From contig NZ_KQ955208.1 of NCBI RefSeq assembly GCF_001546115.1, positions 916,021-980,020 on the forward strand: a stretch of DNA of 64,000 nt, given 5' to 3'. A program made the translations under genes and the position numbers. Positions 7,842-15,836 of the stretch are shown piece by piece. The notes below the pieces were generated by a model, which was not told where the DNA came from, made no database searches, and was given only the letters and a program-made list of their open reading frames with translations. Origin of the DNA: Paracoccus aminovorans (GTDB taxonomy: Bacteria; Pseudomonadota; Alphaproteobacteria; Rhodobacterales; Rhodobacteraceae). The number at the start of each line of letters is the position of its first letter. The stretch's first letter is position 1.

Positions 7842-9333
7842 GCCCGGCCCTCACGATGCGATAGGCTTCCTTCCGCGCCGCACCCCTGATCACCTCGCCC
7901 TCAGGCAATGGCATGAGCCAGCCATTCAGGACGAGTTGCATCAACGGCTTGGACAGCCTGGCTCGGTCACGAATCGAATTCGGCCCCCGATTCAGGATTT
8001 CCGAAGGCGTCACGTCCTGATGCGGCCAGCTATCAAGCAGCCAGCGGCGCAGCATCTCGGCCCGGTTGGTTTCCTCGGATATGGCCCCGGCCTCGGCCAG
8101 CCGCCGAGCTTCCCCTAGATAGAAGCGGGCAAGCTCGATGCCCCATGTCATCGCCTCGGGCGCCACCTCTTGGGTGTCCAGATCAGTCCAGAGGGTCAGC
8201 ACCCCGGCGATGCGCGCGGCCTGTTCCGCCGCCTTGGAGCCATAGGACCGGATCTGCTCCAGCGCACCGCCCTGTGCCTGGGCCAGTTCGGTTTCCTCGT
8301 AGAACCGCCAGAGCAGATCGCGCGCCCGAGCCGAGAGCGGCAGCGTGACGGGCCGCAACTCGCGTTCCGTGTCGCCGGTCGGCATGGGGATGGCGAGGAT
8401 CTGGGCCAGCCGGGCCGTGAAGGCATCGAGGTTCAACCGGCTGCCAGCGTCATGGCCCCGGCGCAACCGCGTGCCGATGGCGCTGGGCGGCTCGGTGATC
8501 AGGAACCGCGCCAGGAAGCCTTGGCCCGCTGCCAGCGGATCGGCCAGGAAGGGATGGGCGATGATGGGCTGCACCATGACGTGCATGGACAGGCGGCGGC
8601 CGGGATAATCGCTGGTGCCGTCGCCGGCCCGCATCCGGGTCAGCTTGTCGCCGTTCCAGAGGCTCGAATAGCCGGCGATGGTCTTGAGCCGGTTGTCGGT
8701 GTTCATTCCGTGCCCGCCGATGAAGCTGCCGCCCTCGTCGGTGAACAGCCCGACCGAGGGCCGTCCGGCCTGGTAGAACTTGAACAGCCCTTCAATGGTC
8801 GGTTCCTGAAAAGTCAGGTTCGGTTTCAGGGGTTCGACCGGCCCCGGGCCGAGGTTCTGCAAATCGGCCTGGGCCTTGAGCGCCTTGCCGGGGTCAGCCC
8901 CGGCGGCCTCGCTCATGAGGCGCTTGCGCTTGCCCTGCCAGATCTCGGCGACCACCTCATATTCGCGAAACGCTTCGCGATAGGTCACGGCTTCGCGGGC
9001 TTCATGTTCGCGGATGCCTGCCATCAACAGACGGTCGCAGGTGGACTTGCGCTCCCCGCTCTCCGCTATGGTCAAGCAGAACAGTGAGCACGGCGCGGTG
9101 CCGCCCCCGAGGATTTCCACATCGGCGAAGCCCTGCACCGCCAGCGCGGCAATGGAGAGCGCCGACTGCGCGGCGATGGCGGCGGGCGCCTGGGAAATGT
9201 CCTGCACCGCCTCCACGGCCGCCAACAGCGGGCCGAGGGCATGCACGGGATAGGGCTCGCCCGGCGGGATTTCCCGCATGAGCGGCTGCGGCCCCTCGGT
9301 CTTGAACGGGATAGGTTCGGGCATCGCATTCAT
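7831..9333 (-). CDS. DUF3987 (YfjI-like) phage replication-associated protein
   Basis: A 500-aa protein whose pattern matches the DUF3987 family: an N-terminal helical region, then a P-loop-like AESGERKST (about residue 90) after SLFCLTIAES, the YEVVAEIW helix region, and QPIIAHPFLADP in the middle. Members are found in prophages and islands next to primases and are thought to act as ATP-driven replication or helicase-like factors. Start ATG 9333 overlaps the primase stop. The pairing with the CHC2/Toprim gene is what is expected of a self-contained replication module. Confidence 0.82.
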   Translation of the reverse strand: MNAMPEPIPFKTEGPQPLMREIPPGEPYPVHALGPLLAAVEAVQDISQAPAAIAAQSALSIAALAVQGFADVEILGGGTAPCSLFCLTIAESGERKSTCDRLLMAGIREHEAREAVTYREAFREYEVVAEIWQGKRKRLMSEAAGADPGKALKAQADLQNLGPGPVEPLKPNLTFQEPTIEGLFKFYQAGRPSVGLFTDEGGSFIGGHGMNTDNRLKTIAGYSSLWNGDKLTRMRAGDGTSDYPGRRLSMHVMVQPIIAHPFLADPLAAGQGFLARFLITEPPSAIGTRLRRGHDAGSRLNLDAFTARLAQILAIPMPTGDTERELRPVTLPLSARARDLLWRFYEETELAQAQGGALEQIRSYGSKAAEQAARIAGVLTLWTDLDTQEVAPEAMTWGIELARFYLGEARRLAEAGAISEETNRAEMLRRWLLDSWPHQDVTPSEILNRGPNSIRDRARLSKPLMQLVLNGWLMPLPEGEVIRGAARKEAYRIVRAGHAF

Positions 9334-10211
9334 GCGCTGGCCTCTTTCTTGTTCAGGACATCGTTCCAGTCCCGTCCCTCGGGGGCTGGCAAAAGACTGA
9401 CGGACCAGCCCATGGCGCTGGCGCGTTCGGCCAGCTTGTTGGCGGCTTCCCTGCCCGCCTTGTCACCATCATTGGCAATGGTCAGACGCCTGGGAGGGGA
9501 AGGCAGGCGAAGACCAGCGATGCCGGCACAGGACAGTGCCGCCCAGATCGTCGCGGGGCGGCCCAGCAGGCCGCAGGCGAGGCTCAGCGCCGTCTCGATG
9601 CCCTCGGCTACCACTAGCGTTTCACCGCCTTCTGCCAGCCGCACAGCGCCACCGAGCGCCGCGCCCAGCATGGCCTTGGGCGGAGCTAGCTCGGCCTTGC
9701 CGTTACCGCTCGGGCGCAGATAGGTCCGATGCACCGCCAGCCGGGAAAGCCCCTCGATCCGCGCCACCATGGCCGGGACGCGGCGGGCGCTGGGGTGCCA
9801 GCAGTCGGGATGGAAGCGCAGGCTATCCGGCAGGACGCAGGTGATGCCCCGGCCCCGCAGGTAGGATTCCGCGATGGTGCCATGAATCGGCAGCGCCTCG
9901 CGCCAGCAGGCCAGGGCGCGCTTTTCCGCTGCATCGGCGGCGGCGTCATCCTCGGCCTTGCGCTTGGCTATTTCGGCCGGGCTCAGAGGCTCGGGGCGAT
10001 AGTCCCGCGACAGCGCGCCCCGCGCGCGCAGAGCATCCAGAATGTCGATAAAGGCGCAGCCGGTCTTGCAGTTCAGCAGCAACCGGCCGTCCGGGGCATC
10101 GGCCAGCGAGAGCGAAGGCTTGCGGTCACCATGGGCCGGGCAGCAGGCAAGGCCATAGCGGCCATACCACTTGCCCCCCAGCGATTGCGTGAGGGTGTGG
10201 GCGTCTGTCAT
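9330..10211 (-). CDS. DNA primase-like protein, CHC2 zinc finger plus Toprim
   Basis: A 293-aa protein. Residues 24-52 form a CHC2-type zinc site (CPAHGDRKPS, then NCKTGC; Cys24, His27, Cys48, Cys52). From about residue 200 a Toprim domain is visible: VVAEGIETALS supplies the catalytic Glu and ANDGDKAG the DxD-like acid pair. It is much shorter than host DnaG and lacks the C-terminal helicase-binding region, as in phage and island primases. It would make RNA primers for replication of the element. Coupled by ATGA overlaps on both sides. Confidence 0.88.
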   Translation of the reverse strand: MTDAHTLTQSLGGKWYGRYGLACCPAHGDRKPSLSLADAPDGRLLLNCKTGCAFIDILDALRARGALSRDYRPEPLSPAEIAKRKAEDDAAADAAEKRALACWREALPIHGTIAESYLRGRGITCVLPDSLRFHPDCWHPSARRVPAMVARIEGLSRLAVHRTYLRPSGNGKAELAPPKAMLGAALGGAVRLAEGGETLVVAEGIETALSLACGLLGRPATIWAALSCAGIAGLRLPSPPRRLTIANDGDKAGREAANKLAERASAMGWSVSLLPAPEGRDWNDVLNKKEASA

Positions 10212-10423
10212 GCCGCGCCGCTCTTGCTGGCCTTGCCCAGCGTTTCCATGACCGTCGGCAACAGGTCGAGCCGAAAGGCCATGCCCTGCTTGCCCGGCCG
10301 CATCGTCCCCGTTCCGTCGTCAAACCAGACGCGGATATTGATCAGGTCATGGCCCTTGAAGTTCTCCGCTGTGATGCGGATTTCTTCGCGGCCGTTCTTC
10401 TTGATGATGCCCAGGTCCGTCAT
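10208..10423 (-). CDS. PC4/p15-like single-strand DNA-binding protein
   Basis: Seventy-one residues covering one PC4-type domain: GREEIRITAENFKGH, then IRVWFDD and RPGKQGMAFR, the beta-sheet pattern of the transcriptional coactivator p15 family. Phage members bind ssDNA and join recombination or replication. Here it lies between a winged-helix gene and the primase, with ATGA overlaps to both, which supports a role in replication of the element. Confidence 0.85.
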   Translation of the reverse strand: MTDLGIIKKNGREEIRITAENFKGHDLINIRVWFDDGTGTMRPGKQGMAFRLDLLPTVMETLGKASKSGAA

Positions 10424-10737
10424 TCGGCGGCCTCGCGACCAGGGGTCACGCTGGACCGAAGGACATAGCGCGCGTGATGGCCGGGGAACGGGCCGTCATG
10501 GCTCTCGTGGATCGTCTCGATGCAGACACCGGCCTTTTTCAGCTTGAATACATAGGCCGACCAGCGCGGCCCAGGCTGCTCGATGGGCGTGCAGCCCTTC
10601 GACCCGGTGCGCATCAAGTGCTCCAAGGCCCAGCGAGCCCGGCCTTGAACAGCGACCACGCGGGGTTCCGAATCCCCGTCGCGAATAGTGAATGCCCGTG
10701 CGGGCCATTGCTCTTTAAAGCTCATTCCTTGCCTCAT
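10420..10737 (-). CDS. Winged-helix DNA-binding protein (HTH_39-like)
   Basis: A 105-aa protein and first gene of the coupled leftward operon. Residues 30-95 fit the small winged-helix family seen in phages: ALEHLMRTGSKGCTPIEQ, then SAYVFKLKKAGVCIETI and the final HARYVLRS strand. ATG 10737 is taken as start; a second ATG four codons on has the AAGGA too close to be its own RBS. An inverted repeat at 10771-10789 lies just upstream. It may regulate the operon or act at the replication origin. Confidence 0.75.
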   Translation of the reverse strand: MRQGMSFKEQWPARAFTIRDGDSEPRVVAVQGRARWALEHLMRTGSKGCTPIEQPGPRWSAYVFKLKKAGVCIETIHESHDGPFPGHHARYVLRSSVTPGREAAE

Positions 10738-10770
10738 GTATTGCGGGCAAGGGCGCTGGGCGCTATATTC

Positions 10771-10789
10771 GCGGTAACCATCTTACCGC
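10771..10789. promoter_or_regulatory. Operator-like dyad upstream of the replication operon
   Basis: GCGGTAA and TTACCGC form a perfect 7-bp dyad around five bases (CCATC). It lies 34 bases upstream of the first gene of the leftward operon, and in the leftward direction it is followed by GAATATAGC, which could be a -10 element. This is the layout of a repressor site over a promoter. Confidence 0.55.
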
Positions 10790-10834
10790 TAAACGAATGC
10801 GCCGCCGCCCTACTTCCCGGGGGTGGCGGTTTCG

Positions 10835-11029
10835 TTATGCGACGCCGGCCAGTTCGGCGCGGCCGCGTTCCCATGCTTCAAGCTCCGAGAGCTTCCAGCG
10901 GGTGCATCCGGGCGTCAGGGTGATGGGCTTCGGAAAGCTCGGGTCGATTTTCGGCCAGCGCCACGGGGTCTTAGGATGAACTCCGTAGCGTTGAGCAACT
11001 TGAGAGGCAGATAGGTATGTAACAGACAT
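10835..11029 (-). CDS. AlpA-like / excisionase-type HTH regulator
   Basis: Sixty-four residues from ATG 11029, with GGAGGG 5 bases upstream deciding the start over a TTG 12 bases earlier. It has the MerR/AlpA-type layout: YLSASQVAQRYGVHPKT as the helix-turn-helix, then the wing WRWPKIDPSFPKP and RWKLSELEAWE. Such proteins activate integrase genes or bend DNA for excision. The integrase lies 1.9 kb away with a broken gene between. Confidence 0.85.
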   Translation of the reverse strand: MSVTYLSASQVAQRYGVHPKTPWRWPKIDPSFPKPITLTPGCTRWKLSELEAWERGRAELAGVA

Positions 11030-11030
11030 G

Positions 11031-11061
11031 TTGCCCTCCAATCGGTAGCGATTGGAGGCAA
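11031..11061. promoter_or_regulatory. Inverted repeat over the RBS of the AlpA-like gene
   Basis: CTCCAATCG and CGATTGGAG form a perfect 9-bp dyad around GTAG, extended with one bulged base to about 13 bp on each side. It covers the Shine-Dalgarno of the AlpA-like gene. It could be a protein-binding operator (autoregulation) or an RNA hairpin that hides the RBS. Confidence 0.6.
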
Positions 11062-11535
11062 TATGCCTGGATTAGCAGCACGCGAGAACAATGGCAGAAC
11101 ACGCAAAATTTTCATCGGGGTTTTGCACATGCCTCTGCCAGAAACTATCATCTCTTGCCTAAGGTTTTGCTCACTTCTGCCCTAAGCTTCGTTTGATCGT
11201 GTCGATAGAGATGCGCTCGCCCAACTTTTCTTCGATCCTTCGCGCCACCGTGGGCCAACTGTCGCGTCCTTTGCCTGATGGATAAATTTCAGTGAATGCT
11301 TCGGCCGCGATGTCCTGCTTGCGGGGCCGCCCCCCGATGTTTGGCACGTCTCCGTGCAGGATGCTTCTCATCACTTTTTGATGTTTTTGCCCCCTGTTCT
11401 CGCAGAAGCTACGCCATTCATCCCCAGCGAGTCGCTCTGGCAGACAGAAAAACCAACCTTCATAGGGAGCAAGCAGGTCTATCAGTAACTGTAAAGAATG
11501 GGTTCCTTCGGAACTCATTTTTTCGATAAGCCTAG

Positions 11536-12384
11536 GTCATGTTGACAAATGGCGGAGCCAGAGGCGGATCGACGTGATATCGATGAAGCCAAGGAAGCTT
11601 TCGGCGGTCTTGTCGTAGCGGGTGGCGACACGGCGAGCGTTCTTGAGCTTGTTGAAGCGCCGCTCGACAAGGTTCCGCAGCCGGTAGAGCCTGCGATCGA
11701 CAGCGACACGGAGCCTGCGAGACTTGCGCATCGGGACCACCGGCAGGATGCTACGCGCCTCCATGGTTTTGCGAACCTTGGCGGAGTCATAGCCGCGATC
11801 GGCCAGCAGGATGCAAGGCTCCGGCAGGTTGTCGTCCATGACCAGATCAAAGCCCAGGTAGTCCGATGTCTGGCCCGGCGTGATGTCCGACCTCATTGGC
11901 AGCCCGGCAGCATTGACGCGCAGGTGGACCTTGGTCGTGAAACCACCTCTTGAACGGCCAAAACCCTGTCTTGGAGTCCCCCTTTTGCGCCCGCTGCCTG
12001 ATGATGGGCGCGGATCACGGTGCTGTCGATCATCTGGAGCGCATCCGGCACGATCCGACTTTCGTTCAGCGCTTCGAGGATCTGCTCCCACAACCCCGCC
12101 AGGGTCCAGCGCCGGAACTGGCGGTAGACACTGGACCACTTCCCGAACTCTTCTGGGAGGTCGCGCCAAGGAGAGCCGGTCCGCGCGATCCAGAAAATCC
12201 CATCAAGAACAAGGCGGTGATTTGCGGGCTTGCGCCCGTTCGGGGCGCGCACGGCCAGAATGAAGCGCTCATGAAACGCCCATTCCTCGTCCGACATCAG
12301 GTCTCGTGCCAAGCTGGTCTCCATTGCAGGTACCAGCTTGAATCACGATCAGGCCACCCTGTGAATCCCTTTTGTCAACACCAC
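11536..12384 (-). mobile_element. IS5 family, IS427-group-like insertion sequence
   Basis: An 849-bp element with imperfect terminal inverted repeats (GTCATGTTGACAAA at the left; GTGGTGTTGACAAA read inward from the right) and flanked on both sides by CTAG (11532-11535 and 12385-12388), a target duplication known in the IS427 group. The two target copies are identical and the rejoined host gene is intact in frame, so the insertion looks recent compared with the decayed IS copies at 51-57 kb. Confidence 0.92.
11537..12324 (-). CDS. IS5-type transposase made by -1 frameshifting
   Basis: Two overlapping frames. The first (ATG 12324, 143 codons) has the IS5 N-terminal domain (LPEEFGKWSSVYRQFRRW) and the first catalytic Asp in MIDSTVIRAHH. 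The second frame carries GFGRSRGGFTTK, LADRGYDS with the second Asp, and NLVERRFNKLKNARR with the catalytic Glu, and ends at 11537 inside the inverted repeat. The frames join near GCAAAAGGGGG (about 11983-11993), one base back, the usual programmed site of IS427-like elements. All three acidic residues are present, so the enzyme may be active. Confidence 0.88.
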
Positions 12385-12937
12385 CTAGGTTCTGTTGCAA
12401 GAACCCGAAGAAGCGAAAACGAAATTCTTCCGGAATGTGATGCAAAAAGCATCGGGGCTTTCGTAAATCCATTTGTTTCCGCCGCACCGTCGATTATCGA
12501 AAGAATTTCTTTCTCCGCCGCGCTGCTAACTAACTCATTTTTCGAGTAAAATTTATCCACCAAGCTATTGAAGGCATCAATGGCTTCCTCAGTGAGGGGG
12601 TCGCACAAGTTAAAGTCACGCTTGATGTTAGCCGGTATCGAGATGGAGGGCAGTTCAGACAAGGTTCGACCCGATATGTCCACGTAGTGCCTGACTCCGA
12701 ACACGCTAGCGGCGTTTATCGCCATCACCCGGCATGACGACGGATCAAATATGTGAAGGCTGTCCACACAGTAATCCAGAACCCACCTTAGAATGAGGTC
12801 ATCCTTTCTTTGCACTGCAAAACTAATGATCGATTTCGCCTCATCCCTCACCACGTCTTTTGCCTGCTGATAAAGACTGTCGTCCAAAGCATCTCCCAGT
12901 ATTGAGGTGAAAGGCGCATACCCCGCTGGTGCAAACA

Positions 12938-14293
12938 TCAGCCTATCCTCACAACTTTAGCCCCGATCCGGTCTTTCCCGGTCAGGTAATCCGCCCAAGC
13001 CGCCATCATCGCGCGGCGCTTCTCAACCATGTCTCCGCGCCGATACGACGCCTCGACCGCGTTCCCGACCTTATGGGCAAGCGCAACCTCAGCCATATCG
13101 CCGGGGAAATGGGTTTCCTCTGCAATCCAGTCCCGGAAGGTTGACCGCAGACCATGGGGCACCGCAGGGCGCTTACTGGCCCTGTCGATGAAGCCGGGAC
13201 CGTTCTCGGCCAGGTCAGCAGCATGCAGCCGTTTCATGGTGGCGCTCAGCGTCATGTCGGACATTTCCCCGCCACGGGGCGCGGGGAACACCAGCGAGTT
13301 ATCCGCGAACCGGGGAAGCGCCTTGAGCAGATCGACGGCGTCCTTGGTCAGCGGCACCCGATGCTCTCGATCCATCTTCATACGCTCGGCCGGGATAGTC
13401 CACATCGCTGCCGAAAGGTCGATTTCATCCCAGCGCGCGCCGCGAACTTCTTGCGACCGCACCGCGGTCAGTGCCGTGAACTCAAGCGCACGGCTTCCTA
13501 TGCCCTCGCGCTGCCGAAGGGCAGCAAACCAGCGCGGGGCATCCTTGATCTGCACCGCTGGATGATTGCCTTCCTTCGCGACTTTAGATGGGGCCGGCAG
13601 CAGCTCTTTCAGGTTGCCCGCCCAGCGGGCCGGATTGTCACCCGCCCGATGCCCCGCCACCGTGGCCCAGGATAGAACTGCCTCGATCCGCCCGCGCAGC
13701 CGCGTGGCGGTTTCGGTTTTGGTCGACCAGATCGGCTGCAACACGCGCAGCACGTCTTGCACGGCGATGTCGTGAACCAGCATGGAGCCCAGTTCAGGCA
13801 TGGCGTAGCTCTTGAGCGTGTTGCCCCACTGCTGCTTGTGCTTTTCGTTCTTGAAGGCGTCGAGCTTGGCGGCAAGATACTGGTCGATGGCGTCCGCAAA
13901 GGTCAGGCCTCGCAACTGCGCAGCAGCGAGCGCCGCCTTGGCAGCCTTCCTTTCCTCGACCGGATCAATCCCGCTTCGAATCTTGTCTTTTGCCTCCCGG
14001 GCGCGCTCTCGCGCCATCGCAAGGGATACCTCAGGGAAGCCGCCCAGTCCGATTTCGCGACGCTTGACCCCGACCACCGCCCGAAGCAACCATGTGCGCG
14101 AACCCGTTGGCGTGATCTGCAAAAGCAGCCCCGAGACGCCGCCGACCGCGAACGTGACATTGCCCCCCTTGCCGGGGTGCTTCAATCGCTTCACCTCCAG
14201 CGGCAAAAGCTCCTTAGCGAGACGCGGCAATCCAAGCCCTCCATCATACCCGCCAAAGATATTGCGAACTGTCGCGACCGATTGCAACCACAT
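12938..14293 (-). CDS. P4-type tyrosine integrase
   Basis: About 451 residues from ATG 14293, or about 422 if translation starts at TTG 14206, which follows AAGGAG more closely and gives the family's usual N-terminus. The N-terminal arm-binding domain (DUF4102 type: GLLLQITPTGSRTWLLR, IGLGGFPEVSLAMARE) is followed by core-binding and catalytic domains. Catalytic residues are visible: Arg in TAVRSQEVRGARW, HGLR, the later His in ALAHKVG and the Tyr in SYRRGD. It would integrate and excise the element; P4-type integrases often use tRNA genes, but none adjoins it here. Confidence 0.92.
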   Translation of the reverse strand: MWLQSVATVRNIFGGYDGGLGLPRLAKELLPLEVKRLKHPGKGGNVTFAVGGVSGLLLQITPTGSRTWLLRAVVGVKRREIGLGGFPEVSLAMARERAREAKDKIRSGIDPVEERKAAKAALAAAQLRGLTFADAIDQYLAAKLDAFKNEKHKQQWGNTLKSYAMPELGSMLVHDIAVQDVLRVLQPIWSTKTETATRLRGRIEAVLSWATVAGHRAGDNPARWAGNLKELLPAPSKVAKEGNHPAVQIKDAPRWFAALRQREGIGSRALEFTALTAVRSQEVRGARWDEIDLSAAMWTIPAERMKMDREHRVPLTKDAVDLLKALPRFADNSLVFPAPRGGEMSDMTLSATMKRLHAADLAENGPGFIDRASKRPAVPHGLRSTFRDWIAEETHFPGDMAEVALAHKVGNAVEASYRRGDMVEKRRAMMAAWADYLTGKDRIGAKVVRIG

Positions 14294-14653
14294 GCACCGC
14301 CTTCGATAGATATTTTCTGTAGTCGTTGGGGGTTTTGCTACCGATAACTACCAGACCGCCCTGTGCGCTGGCAGCCACCCTCTCCGCCACTTGCCCTAAC
14401 GAAAGCGTTCTCCCGATCCGGCTGCGGCCGGATTTTTTCGTTGTTTCGAGGTTATGCGGCAGGGGCTGAGCACTGACAGTGGCGCCGGGTGGCCCGGAAG
14501 CGGTCTCTCTGGGCCGATATTCTCCGGACCTGATGACTTCGCCAGTTTAGTGAATTTCTCATAAGACCATGTAGTATTGGTTAAATTCAAGCCGTTGGAA
14601 TTGCTTGGATTGGAGTCGCGTTTGCGTCTGCCGCGACCGGGGTTCCGAATTTC
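14294..14653. other. Region beyond the integrase; no gene seen
   Basis: Contains the integrase upstream region and a clean rightward terminator at 14416-14438. The element's right attachment site should lie here, but I could not define a core. No supported ORF on either strand. Confidence 0.45.
14416..14438 (+). terminator. Rho-independent terminator without an upstream gene
   Basis: Seven-base stem ATCCGGC / GCCGGAT with a TGCG loop, followed by six T. It points rightward, but the only gene to its left is the leftward integrase. Probably it belongs to a host gene that was cut off when the element integrated. Confidence 0.75.
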
Positions 14654-15160
14654 TCATGCCATGGCCCGTTCCAACCTCTGCTTCCGACGCTTCCAATCGG
14701 GCATCACCTTGTCTAGGAGATCAAGGAAGGCAGACCCGTGATGGGGCTCGGCTACGTGGCAGAGCTCGTTGGTGATCACATAGTCGATTGCGTCGACCGG
14801 TGCCAACGAGGCGGCGGTTGAGCAGCAGGCGTCCGGCCGGTGACATCGACCCCCATCGTTGGCGGATTTGGTCCACGATGAGCCCCTTCGGCCGAAATGC
14901 CTCGGGATCCGGGAAGAGACCGAGGCAGAGTTCGATCCGCTCGGAAACTTGATGTGGGCCCGATCCCGGTATCATGCGACCGGTTCGCGCGTTACTTCCG
15001 GTCTGGTCGGCCGGTGAATCTGCACGACGATGAAGCCGCGGATCATTTTCACGCCTTCCTGCATGTGTGGGACGACCTTCAGCCGGTACTGGCGCCCCAG
15101 GTATCCGAATTTGTCGTCCATCGACCGCCCACGCACGCATCTCCTCACCATTCCAGGCAA
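14654..15160 (-). pseudogene. Decayed YgjP/M48-type metallopeptidase
   Basis: The C-terminal part is clear: DAIDYVITNELCHVAEP (metal site, HELCH altered to NELCH), then HHGSAFLDLLDKVMPDW and RRKQRLERAMA. About one base is missing or added near 14805, so FRPKGLIVDQIRQRWGSMSPAGRLLLNRRLV lies in another frame, and the still earlier FGYLGRQYRLKVV piece lies in a third. At least two frameshifts plus the His-to-Asn change in the HExxH-like site make it dead. Family members often sit beside type I restriction genes; none is left here. Confidence 0.8.
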
Positions 15161-15225
15161 ATTCGCCCAGTCCGCGCGGAGCTGCGGCTGAATCCCCGCG
15201 TCCATGTAACGCGAGAGAGGCCGGA

Positions 15226-15660
15226 ATGTCGTTTCCGAAAAAGGGCAAGTTCTTTCCGAAAGATAATGGGTATACTGGGAATGGTCGGCACGAGCCGAAC
15301 AACTGGTTCGCCGCTGAGATCGCATCGACCCTGAAGCGATCACTCGGAGGTTAGCCGGGCGGGGGCGAAGATCGTCGCCTTCTGGACCGGCGCCAACGAG
15401 AAGACAGTGAAGACTGGTTCGCCGGCAGATACGGACCGAGCGGAGAGCATCTGGTCGCTCTGGCGCGACACTCCGATGAGGTGCTGGGGGTGTTCCTCGC
15501 AATGGCCGGTCGGGAGGAACTCATGGCGGCCACGAAGCTCGCGGCTGCGGAACGGGCGATCGAGGGACTGCTGGCGGCAGTCCGCCGGCTGACGGCCGAC
15601 GATGGACCCGACGCACCGAGACATCGCCTGACGGGGCCGATTTTGCCGTCCGCCAATGAC
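15226..15660 (+). pseudogene. Decayed small regulator-like gene
   Basis: Starts at ATG 15226 after GAGAGG (MSFPKKGKFFPKDNG, then NNWFAAEIASTLKRSLGG) and hits TAG at 15352. A shift continues the same protein (GAKIVAFWTGANEKTVK), and a further one-base loss near 15414 leads into WFAGRYGPSGEHLVALARHSDEVLG and a helical tail. The core (ANEKTVKNWFAGRYGPS) reads like a helix-turn-helix. At least two frameshifts. I do not know the family name. Confidence 0.65.
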
Positions 15661-15836
15661 GCGCAGGGTTTCGCGACGCTCCCGTGCTATCTGATATGGC
15701 ACGGGAGAGTTGGGTGCCCGAGTCAGCCACTCCGCTTTCAAGTCGCAAACAAAATCGTCGTTCTCGGGCGAGCACACCCTTTTGGGGGCCTGTCACCGAA
15801 GCCCTTACGGCGGCCTCGGGTTCCGGTGTTGCGGCG

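Larger units (their letters stand above)
11171..12938 (-). pseudogene. Unknown ~304-aa gene split by an IS5-type element
   Basis: The N-terminal part begins at ATG 12938 (overlapping the integrase stop by ATGA) and runs 184 codons to the IS edge at 12385. The C-terminal part is at 11171-11535. Removing the IS and one CTAG copy rejoins the two parts exactly in frame (…ATEP-R-LIEKM…), giving about 304 residues. The 115-aa frame from ATG 11518 is therefore only the tail. The tail has a basic stretch (GGRPRKQD) and an HTH-like end (RRIEEKLGERISIDTIKRS), so DNA binding is possible. No family recognised. Translation of the left-over N-terminal part ends at a TGA in the IS end. Confidence 0.85.
2051..14293. 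mobile_element. Integrated phage-like element without visible structural genes
   Basis: The segment runs from a terminator and lysis genes at the left to a P4-type integrase at the right. It carries endolysin, a holin-like protein, primase, a DUF3987 protein, a PC4-like protein, a winged-helix protein and an AlpA-like regulator, but no terminase, portal, capsid or tail gene. That content fits a phage satellite, a phage-derived island or a prophage that lost its late region. The ends are inferred: no att repeat was identified. An IS5-type element has inserted near the integrase. Confidence 0.6.

Noticed and set aside
10801-10831. Imperfect G/C hairpin after the AlpA-like gene
   Set aside because: Eight of nine pairs form, but there is no T run in the leftward direction; could be a weak terminator, not listed as a feature.
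1900-14400. att direct repeat candidates at the two ends of the element
   Set aside because: Only loose similarity between the sequences near 2030 and 14335 was found; not enough to call a core site.
15340-15777. Minus-strand ORFs opposite the decayed regulator gene
   Set aside because: The plus-strand pieces join into one plausible protein across frameshifts; the minus-strand frames show no pattern.
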